64,000 nucleotides of DNA from Clostridiales bacterium Firm_04 (GTDB lineage Bacteria; Bacillota; Clostridia; Oscillospirales; Ruminococcaceae): positions 35,836 to 99,835 of the forward strand of contig LVAJ01000016.1 in NCBI GenBank assembly GCA_001603005.1, given 5' to 3'. The notes beneath the pieces were generated by a model. The model was not told where the DNA came from. It saw nothing but the letters and a program-made list of their open reading frames with translations, and made no database searches. Of the stretch, positions 28,101 through 37,300 are shown piece after piece (position 1 is the first letter of the stretch; each line of letters starts with the position of its first letter). Both the position numbers and the translations under genes were made by a program.

Positions 28101-29671
28101 ATGACCGGTGCGACCGGCGGATTGTCGAAATCAATCAGCTGCACGCCGTCATCGGAATCATACATTATGCCCTTGGTGAACCGCAGTTCCAGGCCGATCG
28201 TACCCTCTGCGCAGACCTCAAACTCCCAGTCAACGTATAAGCCGATATCAAACAGCGGCGCATTGGCATAAACCGGAAAATACAGATCAGGACCGTCAGG
28301 ATCATCCGTGACCGCATGATCGCGGATCCACCGTCCGAGCTGCCCGAGCGGCGAGCTGCTGCTTGTACTGCTGCCGGAACCGCTTGTACTGCTGCCCGAA
28401 TTGCCCGAACTGCTTGTACTGCTGCCGGTACTGCCCGAACCGCCGGTGCTGCTGCTTGAACTGGTGCTGGTCTCATCATCTCCGTCCGTCGTCAGCTTTG
28501 CGCTCAGCTTCAGTTGCGCCTTTGCATCAAAGATCAGAACGACATTGATATCGCGAAAATGACCGTAGAAATTGAATTTGTAAGTGCTTTCTATGCCGAG
28601 AGAGGGCGTCAACTTAAAATGTCCGTTTAAGGACGGGTACTCCTTTTCAACCGTCTTGGTGAAGGTGATCGTTTCCATGTCCTTATCCGGATCCAGACCG
28701 GTTCGCTCGCGGAACGCATCTTCAAATTCATCTTCTGTGAGCGACTGCGCGTTCAGCGCTCGATAAGCCTGCTCCGAATGCGATTCATAGGTCTGATTTT
28801 CCAGTTCGATCTTGATGATCTCGAACATGTTGTCGATCTCATTTGTACCGCTGACAGTCGCGGTATCGCCGTCCACCTCGACATCGCGGACATTCACCGC
28901 GATCATGTCCGATTCGGTCGGCTGAATGAAGAAATATTCGCCGGATTCCAGCGAACGGATGCTGTCGTCGATGTGGTCGAACACATAGACGTTCTGATCG
29001 TAGTCCGCAGAAACAAGCGTGTTGGAACCGGCAGTCGATTCCGCGCGGACGGTGTCCTCGGAGAGCACAAGGAAGTTTGTGCGGTCGCTCTCGTCCAGAT
29101 TGACGACCTGCTCTGCGTCAAAATCGCTGACGACCTTTTCGCGGATCTCCTGCACGGAGCGCGTAAAGGTTTTCAGATGAAACGGCTTGCAGATCGGGAT
29201 GCCCGCCGTATTGACCAGCTGTGCCGACAGTTTGAAATACGCCGGAATGCGGCTTTTGTCTGCCACGATCTCCGTGCTGACGTATTCGCCCGCCGCAACA
29301 TGCTGTTCCAGCTTGTAGGTCTGCGACGGATCGTCGTCATCCGTGAACGTGACCGCGATCTTGCAGCCGAGTGTCTGCGTGGTCGTGACGCGCACCGTAC
29401 CGGTCTCGGCGTCGAAATCGAGATTGCCGATGCCGTAGACCGCATCCGCCGCAGCCGCCTTGATCGGCTGCATGAGCGTGTCTGCATCCTGCGTGTGCTG
29501 CACCAGATACCGCGTCAGCGCGTTTTCGCCCTGCAAATCGTCCGGACGCGACTGCTTTGACGCAGTGCCGCCGGAATCCGCGGCTTTTTTGCTGACCGGC
29601 GCAAGCGAGCCGGACAGCATTGCCGTTGTACACAGAACTGCGCTGAGCACACCGGCAATCATTTTCTTCAT
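25112..29671 (-). CDS. Secreted leucine-rich-repeat protein with dockerin (paralogue 1)
   Basis: 1519 residues, starting MKKMIAGVLSAVLCTTAMLS, a signal peptide; the ATG at 29671 follows GGGGTGG. Residues 30-380 form a beta-rich region shared with the protein at 34342. A Ser/Gly/Thr linker is at about 390-440, then another beta region to about 770, a Thr-rich linker near 795, and BspA-type leucine-rich repeats (IPDSVTIIGNHAFEGC and similar) from about 870 to 1330. An Ig-like domain (YRWQYSDDNGAAW near 1395) precedes a type I dockerin at 1455-1515 with both calcium loops (DLNGDGQVDVSDVVLLARFL and NADVDGNGNAGIEDVTL). It would dock on a cohesin and present the repeats as a binding surface. No catalytic domain seen. 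Confidence 0.88.
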   Translation of the reverse strand: MKKMIAGVLSAVLCTTAMLSGSLAPVSKKAADSGGTASKQSRPDDLQGENALTRYLVQHTQDADTLMQPIKAAAADAVYGIGNLDFDAETGTVRVTTTQTLGCKIAVTFTDDDDPSQTYKLEQHVAAGEYVSTEIVADKSRIPAYFKLSAQLVNTAGIPICKPFHLKTFTRSVQEIREKVVSDFDAEQVVNLDESDRTNFLVLSEDTVRAESTAGSNTLVSADYDQNVYVFDHIDDSIRSLESGEYFFIQPTESDMIAVNVRDVEVDGDTATVSGTNEIDNMFEIIKIELENQTYESHSEQAYRALNAQSLTEDEFEDAFRERTGLDPDKDMETITFTKTVEKEYPSLNGHFKLTPSLGIESTYKFNFYGHFRDINVVLIFDAKAQLKLSAKLTTDGDDETSTSSSSSTGGSGSTGSSTSSSGNSGSSTSGSGSSTSSSSPLGQLGRWIRDHAVTDDPDGPDLYFPVYANAPLFDIGLYVDWEFEVCAEGTIGLELRFTKGIMYDSDDGVQLIDFDNPPVAPVINLKGELSFKLTFGVQVRLFDGLVHAHAGGGLKFTVSVDSDNIERCNKEINYGNIFTINAQNIPNRPYFPDNVHSDDWCLPLEIELKTVLEAGLVFGLKIGDNHGILHRLNDSEVGFEISRESDTIGDIPLPKLIVYIACNELGDYKGLSFNCKLEMPDEPEEECAHQAFRTTFVTHFLNMPEEDIRAKLVVDGAEFELHDLPESSIVMYAALRKNPQDHYTYFISTNDRIRAKGTFVINDSAQVIENTIDFNVEPESTSTVTPPVTTAQTTTTVTTTSTTSPIQTATVPAAIIADRKDYIRLGDHIYGIVPNDGVFSIWGYGDMYDNPNLPFGMRDKVRSIVFTDQDPENGLYINNIGAKVFSSMPNLGAVYMPARLKKIGSEAFMGDENLLYLRYGERSHERSFILPDTLEEIGDSAFKGCTSAAFGDLRIPDSVTIIGNHAFEGCAGITTLQIPGESGIVVGEYAFTACSGLTKATLAVGISHLGRGLFNQCLNIEDVTVPSFDLVKSTYKQHSAVLFTSSYWQSDALAFACEERADQANAWNWYVPKSLKTVTVLTGTEVPESFFSNLYCVDTVNLPDGITAIGNHAFSRSEEKEVYAANGGGVKMIRFGKHGSPDAIMLPDTLQTIGDSAFFGCRNAQFRTLTIPDSVMQIGQHAFMNCDGLETVIVPGAGKTAIAWRAFSNCPNLERAVLWDGIKNFGNALFLNCDAFKELVLYDYDLTGSVSDFFRDIKVTKTPEKMAVGYGGDYTQYKFHAMADLTEITLPVRLSKVEDFAFVNSDQIRNMFFIAEQGDWNDVAISEIGNDPLRNTLGKDRTGGKYLPLAVLANPESANVYAGTPVSFYTMAAGKYDLFYRWQYSDDNGAAWTDTDCDTYKLTVIADAALNGRLYRCVVTDASGNTVTSDAAKLSIDGASSKPEGYHPGDLNGDGQVDVSDVVLLARFLTEDKDVVISVIGVINADVDGNGNAGIEDVTLMLQYIARIIRVFPVSQRG

Positions 29672-29697
29672 CAAATAAACCACCCCATCATTAAAAT

Positions 29698-29759
29698 TTG
29701 CAATAAATATGTAACTTATTGCAGTTTCATATTATACCATGCGCGCATTTTTCTGTCAA
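29698..29759 (-). promoter_or_regulatory. Promoter and inverted-repeat operator of dockerin-LRR gene 1
   Basis: Minus strand: TTGACA (29754-29759), 17-bp spacer ending GCATGG, TATAAT (29731-29736), then an inverted repeat TTGCAATAA / TTATTGCA (29698-29706 and 29716-29723) in the leader. The same order and words occur before the paralogue at 39598-39660. Confidence 0.75.
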
Positions 29760-29974
29760 GTGTTTAAGCGGGCTGCGATTTTTTCTGCGGCATCGGAACC
29801 GTGCGCAGCATGGCGGGGGACAAAGCAAGGCATCCCCACTTATTATAGACGTAACAGACCGGAAAAAGGTTACATCATTTTGAAAAATATAGCGACAGCA
29901 TGGATGATATTGCGGGGCAGGCGGGAAAATGCGGCGCTGACAGATATTCAAAAATGATAATATGGAATTGTCCA

Positions 29975-30003
29975 TTGACTTTTTTGCGATATTGTGTTAT
30001 ATT
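29975..30003 (+). promoter_or_regulatory. Promoter of ABC-2 transporter operon
   Basis: TTGACT at 29975-29980 and TATATT at 29998-30003 with a 17-bp spacer. The gap 29760-29974 shows nothing else. Confidence 0.6.
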
Positions 30004-30066
30004 GATGTCATCGGTTTTTTGCCGCCTGAAAAGACGAACATTGAAACACAAATTGGAGATGAGAAA

Positions 30067-30960
30067 TTGAATCCGATCCTGCAAACAATCGAACTCACAA
30101 AAGCCTATCAGAACACGCTTGCACTTGACCGCGTCAGCATCACGATCCACCGCGGCGATGTGTACGGACTGATCGGGAAAAACGGCGCCGGAAAAACCAC
30201 GCTGATGAAAGCGATCCTCGGCATCACAGATCCCACATCCGGCGAATACCGTTTCAACGGAAATGAAAATCCGTATGCATTCCGCAAAAAAATCGGCGCA
30301 ATTATTGAAAAGCCGGCGCTCTACATGAAATCGACCGTGCTGGAGAATATCAGCCGCTATGCGGTCATGTTCGGCAGCACGCAGAAGGAGATCGCGCAGA
30401 TCCTTGAAATGGTGGATCTTGCAAAGCATCAGAAGAAAAAAGCCGCAGAGCTGTCGCTCGGCATGAAGCAGCGGCTCGGGCTCGGCATTGCGCTGCTCGG
30501 CAATCCCGAATTTCTGATCCTGGACGAACCGGTCAACGGACTGGATCCGGTCGGCATCATCGAGATCAGAAATCTGCTGCTGAATCTGAATCAGACGCGG
30601 AACACGACCATTCTGGTGTCCAGTCATCTGCTGGACGAGCTGGGCAGGATCGCGACGAGATACGCGATCCTCGACCACGGCAAACTGGTCGAAGAAATCG
30701 AAGCGGCGAATCTGATCGACTACTGTCAGAAAAAGATTATTCTGCATGTGGACGATGCCGAAAAGACCGCGCTGATCCTGCGGGAGAAGATGGATGCGCA
30801 GGATATCGCCGTAAACGAAGACACTGTCACGGTCGCCTCTCACATCGAGGACAGTGCAGCGATCAACAAACTGCTCTGCGATCGCGGGATCGCGGTCTCG
30901 CAGCTGATCATTCACGCTGAAACACTGGAGCAGTACTTCATGCGAAAGGTGGGCGAGTAA
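30067..30960 (+). CDS. ABC transporter ATP-binding protein (BcrA/LanF-like)
   Basis: 298 residues from a TTG start at 30067, chosen because GGAGAT lies 6 bp upstream; an upstream in-frame extension would add 35 residues with no homology. Motifs: Walker A GLIGKNGAGKTT, the segment LSLGMKQRLGLGIAL (signature), Walker B LILDEPVNGLDP, and SSHLLDELG. It matches the BcrA/LanF class that partners ABC-2 permeases in peptide-antibiotic resistance or export. The permease follows directly at 30961. Confidence 0.85.
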   Translation: MNPILQTIELTKAYQNTLALDRVSITIHRGDVYGLIGKNGAGKTTLMKAILGITDPTSGEYRFNGNENPYAFRKKIGAIIEKPALYMKSTVLENISRYAVMFGSTQKEIAQILEMVDLAKHQKKKAAELSLGMKQRLGLGIALLGNPEFLILDEPVNGLDPVGIIEIRNLLLNLNQTRNTTILVSSHLLDELGRIATRYAILDHGKLVEEIEAANLIDYCQKKIILHVDDAEKTALILREKMDAQDIAVNEDTVTVASHIEDSAAINKLLCDRGIAVSQLIIHAETLEQYFMRKVGE

Positions 30961-31698
30961 ATGCTGAAATTACTGAAAGTCGAACTCCGCTGCCTGTTCC
31001 GCCAGAAAAGCACGTATATCTGTCTTTTGATCGTGATCGCGATCGTTGCATTGCCGGTTCTGCTGTATATTTCGGATGAAACGATCGACATGCAAAGCAC
31101 GGGGCTGAATCTGTTTCATTCCAGTTTTTCCGGCAGTCTGATTGATATTCTGCTGCCGATCCTGATTTCGATTCTGGTCTGCCGCGATTTTTCGAGTGAT
31201 GCGGTACGGCTGATCGTCGGCCGCGGATACAGCCGCACAAAGATCTTCTTTTCCAAATGGATCACAACGCTGATCGTCATTCTTCTTTTTGCGCTGACCG
31301 CTTGGGTGACGATCTACATTTCCCTTGCGGCAATGCTGCACTTCAACATGCAGTTCACGCCGCATCTGTTCATGATTTTGCTGACGCAGCTTCTTGTTGC
31401 GGCGGCGATCAGCTCGGTTGCATTCAGCGTCGCGTTTATCGCGCGAAAAACCTCTGCCGCGATCACGCTCGGCATTTTGTGCCCGACATTGGGCACGATC
31501 CTCACATCTGTGATCGAATCGGTGCTGAAGATTGAGAACGGCAAGATTTCAAGATTCTGGATCTGGAGCTGTTTTGCCCAGCTGACCGGCGATACGATTT
31601 CAAATGACACGCTGTATTTTTCGATGCTTTTGAGTGTGATCTGGATGGCGGTTTTCCTGACTGCCGGACTGATCCATTTCAAGCGGACGGATGTTTGA
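30961..31698 (+). CDS. ABC-2 type permease
   Basis: 245 residues with about six hydrophobic helices (near 20-38, 60-80, 100-125, 140-165, 175-195, 218-238). The start codon directly follows the ATPase stop, so translation is coupled. The size and layout fit the small permeases of bacitracin- or lantibiotic-type ABC exporters. Substrate unknown. A terminator follows. Confidence 0.8.
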   Translation: MLKLLKVELRCLFRQKSTYICLLIVIAIVALPVLLYISDETIDMQSTGLNLFHSSFSGSLIDILLPILISILVCRDFSSDAVRLIVGRGYSRTKIFFSKWITTLIVILLFALTAWVTIYISLAAMLHFNMQFTPHLFMILLTQLLVAAAISSVAFSVAFIARKTSAAITLGILCPTLGTILTSVIESVLKIENGKISRFWIWSCFAQLTGDTISNDTLYFSMLLSVIWMAVFLTAGLIHFKRTDV

Positions 31699-31731
31699 CC
31701 GCTCTGCCGGATATGCGGCAAATGAAAATGA

Positions 31732-31766
31732 AAAGGGGACTGCCGTTTTTTTCGGCAGTCTCCTTT
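31732..31766 (+). terminator. Terminator after ABC-2 operon
   Basis: 14-bp stem with one G-U pair (AAAGGGGACTGCCG at 31732-31745, complement at 31753-31766) and a T-rich loop. Confidence 0.7.
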
Positions 31767-31858
31767 CGCATGTTGGGTTTGCTCGTCAGATTTGTGCATG
31801 TCCGTTTGTATGTCCTCAAAGAAGTATCCGCTGCGCGGATATTATTTTAGAATGGGGA

Positions 31859-32230
31859 CTTCTTGATCTGCTGCGTGAACTGACGGGTATCTATGAGAAT
31901 CATCCGGAACAGACATGGGCACGTAATCTTTATCAAGAACTGATGAGCATGTGCCGCGCAGCTGATTTCTATAATCAGCACCCGGTAATTGGATCTCGTC
32001 AGCATTACATGGACTTCCTAAAGCAGAATTATGACAGGATACTTGAAGAGGCGGTTAAACGAAATCCGATTACGGAAAAGATATTCAACCGGCGTGGTAA
32101 AACAAGAAAAGGAAAAATACGGGCTTTGATTGATCGACTGATCAAATACCAGGGAGAAGTATGCCGTTTTGCAGATAACTCGCTTGTTCCGTTTTCAAAC
32201 AATCAGGCTGAACGTCGGTGTTCTTTATAG
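31859..32230 (+). pseudogene. IS66 transposase fragment
   Basis: The frame reads LLDLLRELTGIYENHPEQTW near 31862 and ends PFSNNQAERRCSL at 32230. These are IS66 TnpC features: the conserved HLLREL-type helix and the final catalytic-Glu motif NNQAER. The N-terminal 300 or more residues and the segment after NNQAER are missing, and the last codons overlap the stop of the DUF4143 gene on the other strand. The insertion is dead; no terminal repeats are visible. Confidence 0.75.
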
Positions 32231-33583
32231 ACAGATCGTCATATAAGGCGGTATGCAGATAATATCATCTTTGAAGCTGAGATTGCGTGGGTGTATCACA
32301 TAGCACGCACCTATACGAGCTTTGTATTTCTCCTTGAAGCGTTTGAGCGATTCAATCGAATACTTCTTTCCCGACTTGACTTCGATCGGGAACATCTTGT
32401 ATTTCAGTTTGCTGTTGTTGGAAATCAGGAAGTCGATCTCGATATCGTTGCGGTGCTTCTCGGCGTTGTACTGCGTGTAGAAATACAGCTTGTGACCATT
32501 TGCGGTGAGCATTTGAGCGATAGCATTCTCATAAAGCATTCCCTCGTTCATATTCAGCTTGTCACCGAGTATCTGCTTGTATACCTCATCTTCGAGCAGT
32601 TCGTTCTCGTCAAAGGCATGGCTTACCAGTAGTCCCGTGTCGCCGAGATAGCATTTTACATAAGCTCTGTTCTCGTTGATCGACAGCCCCACATTCGGGT
32701 CATTGCACAGGAAGCACTCGTTGGAGATCATCGAATCTGACAGCCAAAAGAATGTCTCCTCATATTGATCTGCTGTGCTTTTGGCAGCAACATCGCTGAA
32801 TACCACTCGCTTTTCGTGCTGCGACAGCAGCCCTGGTATCTGGTCGAATATGGTTAGGACTTTGCTTCTGTATCTTGTGTCTATCTTCATAATGTCGCTG
32901 CGATAAAGTGCAAGGATATCACGCTTCTCAACGTCGGCTTTGTCAAAGTCCTTGCGGCTTTCAAGGAAAGCGATAACGCTCTGAGGCATACCGCCCACAA
33001 GCATATACTGCTTGAACAGGAGCATCGCCTTGTGGTGAAGCTCATTTTCAAGGGGAACTCTATTGGCAAAGCACTTGCGGATATATCCGCATATCTGCTC
33101 CTCTCCCAAAGCATCGCAGAATTCCTCAAAATCCAGCGGATACATACTCAGATGACGCTCCTCTGAGGGAATGACAATATCCTTGACGTTCTCTTTTATA
33201 GAGATCAGAGAACCTGTTTCAATATAATCGTATCTGCCGTCGGCAACAAGATACTTGACGCATTCCCTCGCTTTCGGGTACATTTGCACCTCGTCAAAGA
33301 TAATAAGCGACTCATGCTCATACAGCTTCACACTATAATATGTGGACAGCAGCATGAAGAACGTATCAAGATCGTTCATGTGCTTGGCGAAATAGTCCTT
33401 CACTTCATCGGGGCACTTGGCGAAGTCGATCAGGATGTAGCTCTTATATTCGTTTTTGCCGAATTCCTCGCATATCGTTGACTTACCGATACGCCTTGCC
33501 CCCTCGATCAGAAATGCTTTCTTGCCGCTCAGCTCGTTTTTCAGTGTCAGCAGCTTGTCATACATCTTTCGTTTCAGTATCAT
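32225..33583 (-). CDS. AAA ATPase with DUF4143 domain
   Basis: 452 residues. Walker A is GARRIGKST near 28-36 and Walker B is SLIIFDEVQMYPKARE near 90, the usual AAA_14 start; the C-terminal half (FPIEVKSGKKYSIESL near 400) fits DUF4143, which often looks like a restriction-endonuclease-type domain. Such ATPases are very common in gut Firmicutes and Bacteroidetes; their role is not established. The ATG at 33583 follows AGGTGC weakly. Upstream lie a consensus promoter and three 34-bp-spaced repeats, indicating tight control. Its 3' end is joined to an IS66 remnant, a sign of mobile context. Confidence 0.85.
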   Translation of the reverse strand: MILKRKMYDKLLTLKNELSGKKAFLIEGARRIGKSTICEEFGKNEYKSYILIDFAKCPDEVKDYFAKHMNDLDTFFMLLSTYYSVKLYEHESLIIFDEVQMYPKARECVKYLVADGRYDYIETGSLISIKENVKDIVIPSEERHLSMYPLDFEEFCDALGEEQICGYIRKCFANRVPLENELHHKAMLLFKQYMLVGGMPQSVIAFLESRKDFDKADVEKRDILALYRSDIMKIDTRYRSKVLTIFDQIPGLLSQHEKRVVFSDVAAKSTADQYEETFFWLSDSMISNECFLCNDPNVGLSINENRAYVKCYLGDTGLLVSHAFDENELLEDEVYKQILGDKLNMNEGMLYENAIAQMLTANGHKLYFYTQYNAEKHRNDIEIDFLISNNSKLKYKMFPIEVKSGKKYSIESLKRFKEKYKARIGACYVIHPRNLSFKDDIICIPPYMTICL

Positions 33584-33599
33584 AACAGCACCTCTCAGG

Positions 33600-33682
33600 A
33601 TAATGCGCAGGTTTGCCTATCATCTGAAATATGATAATACGCAAGTTTGATTTCACTCTATAACAGTATAATGCGCAGGTTT
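33600..33682 (-). repeat. Three 34-bp-period repeats in the DUF4143 leader
   Basis: ATAATGCGCAGGTTT (with one variant ATAATACGCAAGTTT) starts at 33600, 33634 and 33668, exactly 34 bp apart, separated by dissimilar 19-bp spacers. The array lies between the -10 box and the start codon of the minus-strand ATPase gene, the place for an operator or RNA control element. Confidence 0.75.
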
Positions 33683-33688
33683 ATGATA

Positions 33689-33717
33689 ATTATACTATAT
33701 GAAATCGAAAAAGTCAA
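33689..33717 (-). promoter_or_regulatory. Promoter of DUF4143 ATPase
   Basis: TTGACT (33712-33717) and TATAAT (33689-33694) on the minus strand, 17-bp spacer. Confidence 0.75.
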
Positions 33718-33765
33718 GTGTCAACTAAATCGTACATTTACGTAAAACGCCCATATTTCAAGCCA

Positions 33766-33798
33766 CAAAAAAGATCTCACATCCGAAACTGTGAGATC
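33766..33798 (-). terminator. Minus-strand terminator hairpin
   Basis: Stem GATCTCAC / GTGAGATC (33773-33780 and 33791-33798), followed on the minus strand by a run of T (33766-33772). It would end transcripts coming from the remnant at 33823-33993. Confidence 0.5.
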
Positions 33799-33822
33799 CT
33801 TATTATTAACGATTCTATCGGC

Positions 33823-33993
33823 TCAGACATACACGTTTACACGGATGTCATGCCAATTATGAAATTCAAGCTTCTCGTACTTAGCTTTGAAGTACATCTC
33901 TGCATCGCCCTGAAATAGCGTAAAATCGCCGATTTTGAGATAGTCGTGAATTACTTCTTTTGCCGAATCCACGACCGATCCGGAAAGCGGGGT
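33823..33993 (-). pseudogene. Possible gene remnant, C-terminal 56 codons
   Basis: A minus-strand frame reads VVDSAKEVIHDYLKIGDFTL and continues with an aromatic, protein-like sequence to KLEFHNWHDIRVNVYV and a TGA at 33823. A terminator follows directly. It has the composition of a real protein end but no start codon or ribosome site, and the upstream frame loses that character. Family not recognised. Remaining DNA from 33994 to 34341 holds a terminator and repeats only. Confidence 0.3.
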
Positions 33994-34064
33994 CTTTCGC
34001 AAAGGCGAGCATAAGAAATGCGTAATGCGTGACTTGTCTGCGCCCGCTTAAATACTTCCTGCAA

Positions 34065-34099
34065 AAATCGCCCCGAAGCGCAATACTTCGGGGCGATTT
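34065..34099 (-). terminator. Terminator hairpin after dockerin-LRR gene 2
   Basis: A perfect 14-bp stem (AAATCGCCCCGAAG at 34065-34078 with complement at 34086-34099), loop CGCAATA, then on the minus strand TTTTTGC. The left arm and loop start are shared with the hairpin at 40891. Confidence 0.7.
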
Positions 34100-34107
34100 C
34101 ACATTCT

Positions 34108-34157
34108 TATAATGGGGTTCCAAAGGGATGCAATCCCTTTGGGCGGGCAGTGCCCGC
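34108..34157. repeat. Dispersed 3'-end repeat, copy 3
   Basis: GGGGTTCCAAAGGGATGCAA followed by ATCCCTTTGG and the palindrome GCGGGCA-G-TGCCCGC (34143-34157). The latter also occurs alone at 43513-43527. The stretch 34158-34260 between copies 3 and 4 is GC-rich and shows no gene. Confidence 0.75.
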
Positions 34158-34260
34158 TGCCGATCCCCTCCGGAGTGCGGCGGCGTGGCTCACCCAGCAT
34201 TCGCAGTACACGCCGCTGAACGCGGCTTCTGTGGCGCGACTACTCCCAACAGGAAAAGTC

Positions 34261-34341
34261 ATAATGGGATTCCAAAGGGATGCAATCCCTTTGGTCAGGT
34301 TTGGGCTGAAAGCCCATTATAAATCATCGCGAAGCGATACC
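34261..34341. repeat. Dispersed 3'-end repeat, copy 4
   Basis: Identical over its first 55 bp or more to copy 1 at 4802, and ends AAATCATCGCGAAGCGATAC directly before the stop codon of the dockerin gene at 34342, as in copy 2. Confidence 0.85.
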
Positions 34342-37300
34342 TCAATTCGTCGCATCGACGGGGAAAACGCGGATGATGCGTGCAATGTACTGCAGAATGA
34401 TCGTAATATCCTCGATGCCCGCATTGCCGTTGCCGTCCACATCCGCATTCAGAATGCCGACGCCGGAAACCTTGACGGTTTTGTCCTCGGTCACAAACCG
34501 CGCCAGCAGCACAACGTCACTGACGTCGATCTGACCGTCGCCGTTGAGGTCGCCGGGGCGATAGCCTTCCGGTTTCTCCGAAACAGCCTTTCCGCTGATC
34601 GTCAGCTTTGCCGCCGCCGAAACAGCCGTATTGCCCTTTTCGTCGGTCACGGTGCAGCGGAACAGTCTGCCGTTCTGGGCATCTGCCGCGGTGAAGGTCA
34701 GCGTATCGCCCGTGCTGTCTGCCGGTTTCCATGTGCTGCCGCCGTCGTCGGAAGACTGCCACTGATAGTTCAGCGCGTATTTGCCCGCCGCAGCAACACG
34801 GAAGCTGACCGTTTCGCCGGCATTTGCCGTCACATTGGTCGGATCAGCCGTGATCACGACCGGAACCGCCTTGCGCACCAGCCGCAGCAGCGGATCATTG
34901 CCGCGCTCGTCGATTTCGACATTGTCCCAGTCGCTGTCCTCACCGATCAGGTATGCTTCTTCCAATGCCTCGCACTTATTGAATGCGCTTGCATTTACGG
35001 AAACTGTTTTGCCGGAAAGCGTAATGGATTTCAGCATAGTCATATTCTGGAAGAAACCGCCCGGAACCTCATCGACATCCGTGAAGGTGACTTTTGTCAG
35101 GCAGTTCGGCACATAATTATAATAGGTCGTTCCAATGCCGCCGGTCAGATAAATAGATGTCATCTTGTCCGCAACATCACCGCCCTCGTTGAAGAACATG
35201 CTCATGCTGTTTTTCAGCCAGCCGTTGCCCATGTCAAAGGTGCTCAGTGTAAAGTCTTCAATGTTCCAGTCATATGCAAACACATGGCTGTCGCAAACAG
35301 CAATACCGTTTCCGAGCACGACTTTTTTGAGCCCGTAGCAGCTCTGGAACGCACCGCCGTTCAGCGTGAGGCACTTGGAACCGTCCTCTGCAATTCTGCC
35401 CGGAATGTATACCGAGGTGATGTCCTGACAGTTTGCAAATGCACCCGGTCCGATCAGGTTGACGCTTTCCGGAATCCGCAGATCCTTGAACGGTGCGTAT
35501 GTGCAGCTGTTAAATGCACCGTTTCCGATCAGCGTCACTGTTTCCGGAATGAGCAGCTGTCCGCCCGCGGCGGGGTTCAGATCGCTGCCGATGTATTTCA
35601 GATTTTCGCAGGATTGGAACGCACTGTCATAGATTGCCGTGATGCCTTTCGGGCAGATCAATGCTTCCAGATTTTTCAGATTGCAGCAGAATCTTGCCGG
35701 AATTTCTGTTTCGTCGGTGATGACAATTCGTCTCAGAACATTCGGTACATAATGATAATAAGAATTTCCGATACCGCCGGTGACGTAGGTATCATACATC
35801 TTGTCCTTAATATCGTTGTTGCTCTCATTGAAAAAGAGCGAGACATTATTTTTCAGCGACGGATTCATTGCAAAGGACGCAAAGGTCAGTTCCTCTACAT
35901 TGTAGCAGTATTCCAGCGGCTGATAGCCAACCGCTGCGATACCGCCGCCGAAGACCGCGGATTTCATGTTGATGCACCAGCTGAATACAGATCCGCCGAG
36001 CTCCAGACGCTTTTTCAGAACAGGATTGCCGTTTTCATCCGTTTCGCCGGTATCCTCAACATAGCCGGGCACATATACCGAAGTGATGCCCTCGCAGCTT
36101 AGGAATGCAGATGTGCCGATGATCTCCACGCTTTCCGGAATGGAAAGCTTGCCGAATTTTGCAGCTCTGCATCCTCTGAATGCGCTTTCTCCGATCGTTT
36201 TCAGTGTATCCGGCAGGATCAGCGTGTCTGTTGTGACAGCGACATTGCCGAAGTCGATCATTTCGAGTGCGGCGCATTCGCTGAAGGCAGACTGTCCGAT
36301 GAATGTGATGTTATCTTTCAGGATGACGGATTTCAGGTGCTTCATATTGACAAAATAGTAGTTCGGAACTTCTGTTCCGCTGAGCACTGTGATCTGTTTC
36401 AGTGCGACCGGCACATAATACGGAACAGCGCCCATCCAGCCCTTTGCATCGTCAAACGAGAAGTACATTTCATCCGTCTGCGCATACTGCTGGAAATAGT
36501 AGCAGAGATGCGGTGTTGTATCACCCTCGTTCATGTGGAACGACGGGATCGTCAGATCTTCCAGTGCGGTACACATCTGGAAAATATGCCGCTCAATATC
36601 GCCGACACCGACATCGAGCACTGCCTTTGTCATAGAAGTGCAGCCGTCAAAGGCATAGCCGCCGATCGTCGGCTTGCTGTCATCCGGAACATGCAGCGTC
36701 TTGATGCCGATGCATTCTGCGAAGGCGCTCGAACCGATCGCGGAAACGGGCTTCGGGATTTCCAGCTCGCCGAACACCGCGCTTGCGCATCCGCAGAACG
36801 CGCGGTTGCCGATGCTTTGCAGCGTAGAAGGAAGAATGAAGGTCTCGGTCTTGTCGTCCAAGCCGCCGTAGCGCAGATATTTCAGGTTTGCGCAGCCTTC
36901 AAATGCGCTGTTGTTGATCGATCGGATCCGCGCCGGCATATAGACGCACTCCAGATTCTCAAATCCCTTGAAGACATTTTGACCGATGCTGTTGATGTAA
37001 TCGTCGTGTTCCGGATCAGCGTCCTCCAGAACGATATAGCGGGTTCTTTTCCGTGTATCCGCATTGAACGGCGAAGCATTATTGAAATCATACATATCGC
37101 CGATGCCGTGGATCCAGATGCCGCCGTTCGGATATGCATGTCCCCAGATGCCGGCACCGAGCTGTACTGCATCGACAGTCTCGGTCGCTCTGGAAAGCAG
37201 CGGCATTGCGTCGGTCGTCATCGGCGGGGTAAAGGTCTCCGCAGGCTCCGTCGAAACGGGCGTGACACTGACATCCTCATTGCCGCCGATCTTCGTATTT

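Noticed and set aside
33600..33682. Short CRISPR-like array (15-bp repeats, 19-bp spacers)
   Set aside because: Only three units, repeats too short, no cas genes, and the array sits between a promoter and a start codon, so an operator is more likely.
33881..34123. An 80-codon minus-strand frame
   Set aside because: Another frame over the same stretch reads as a better protein end (33823-33993), and this one runs into a terminator hairpin.
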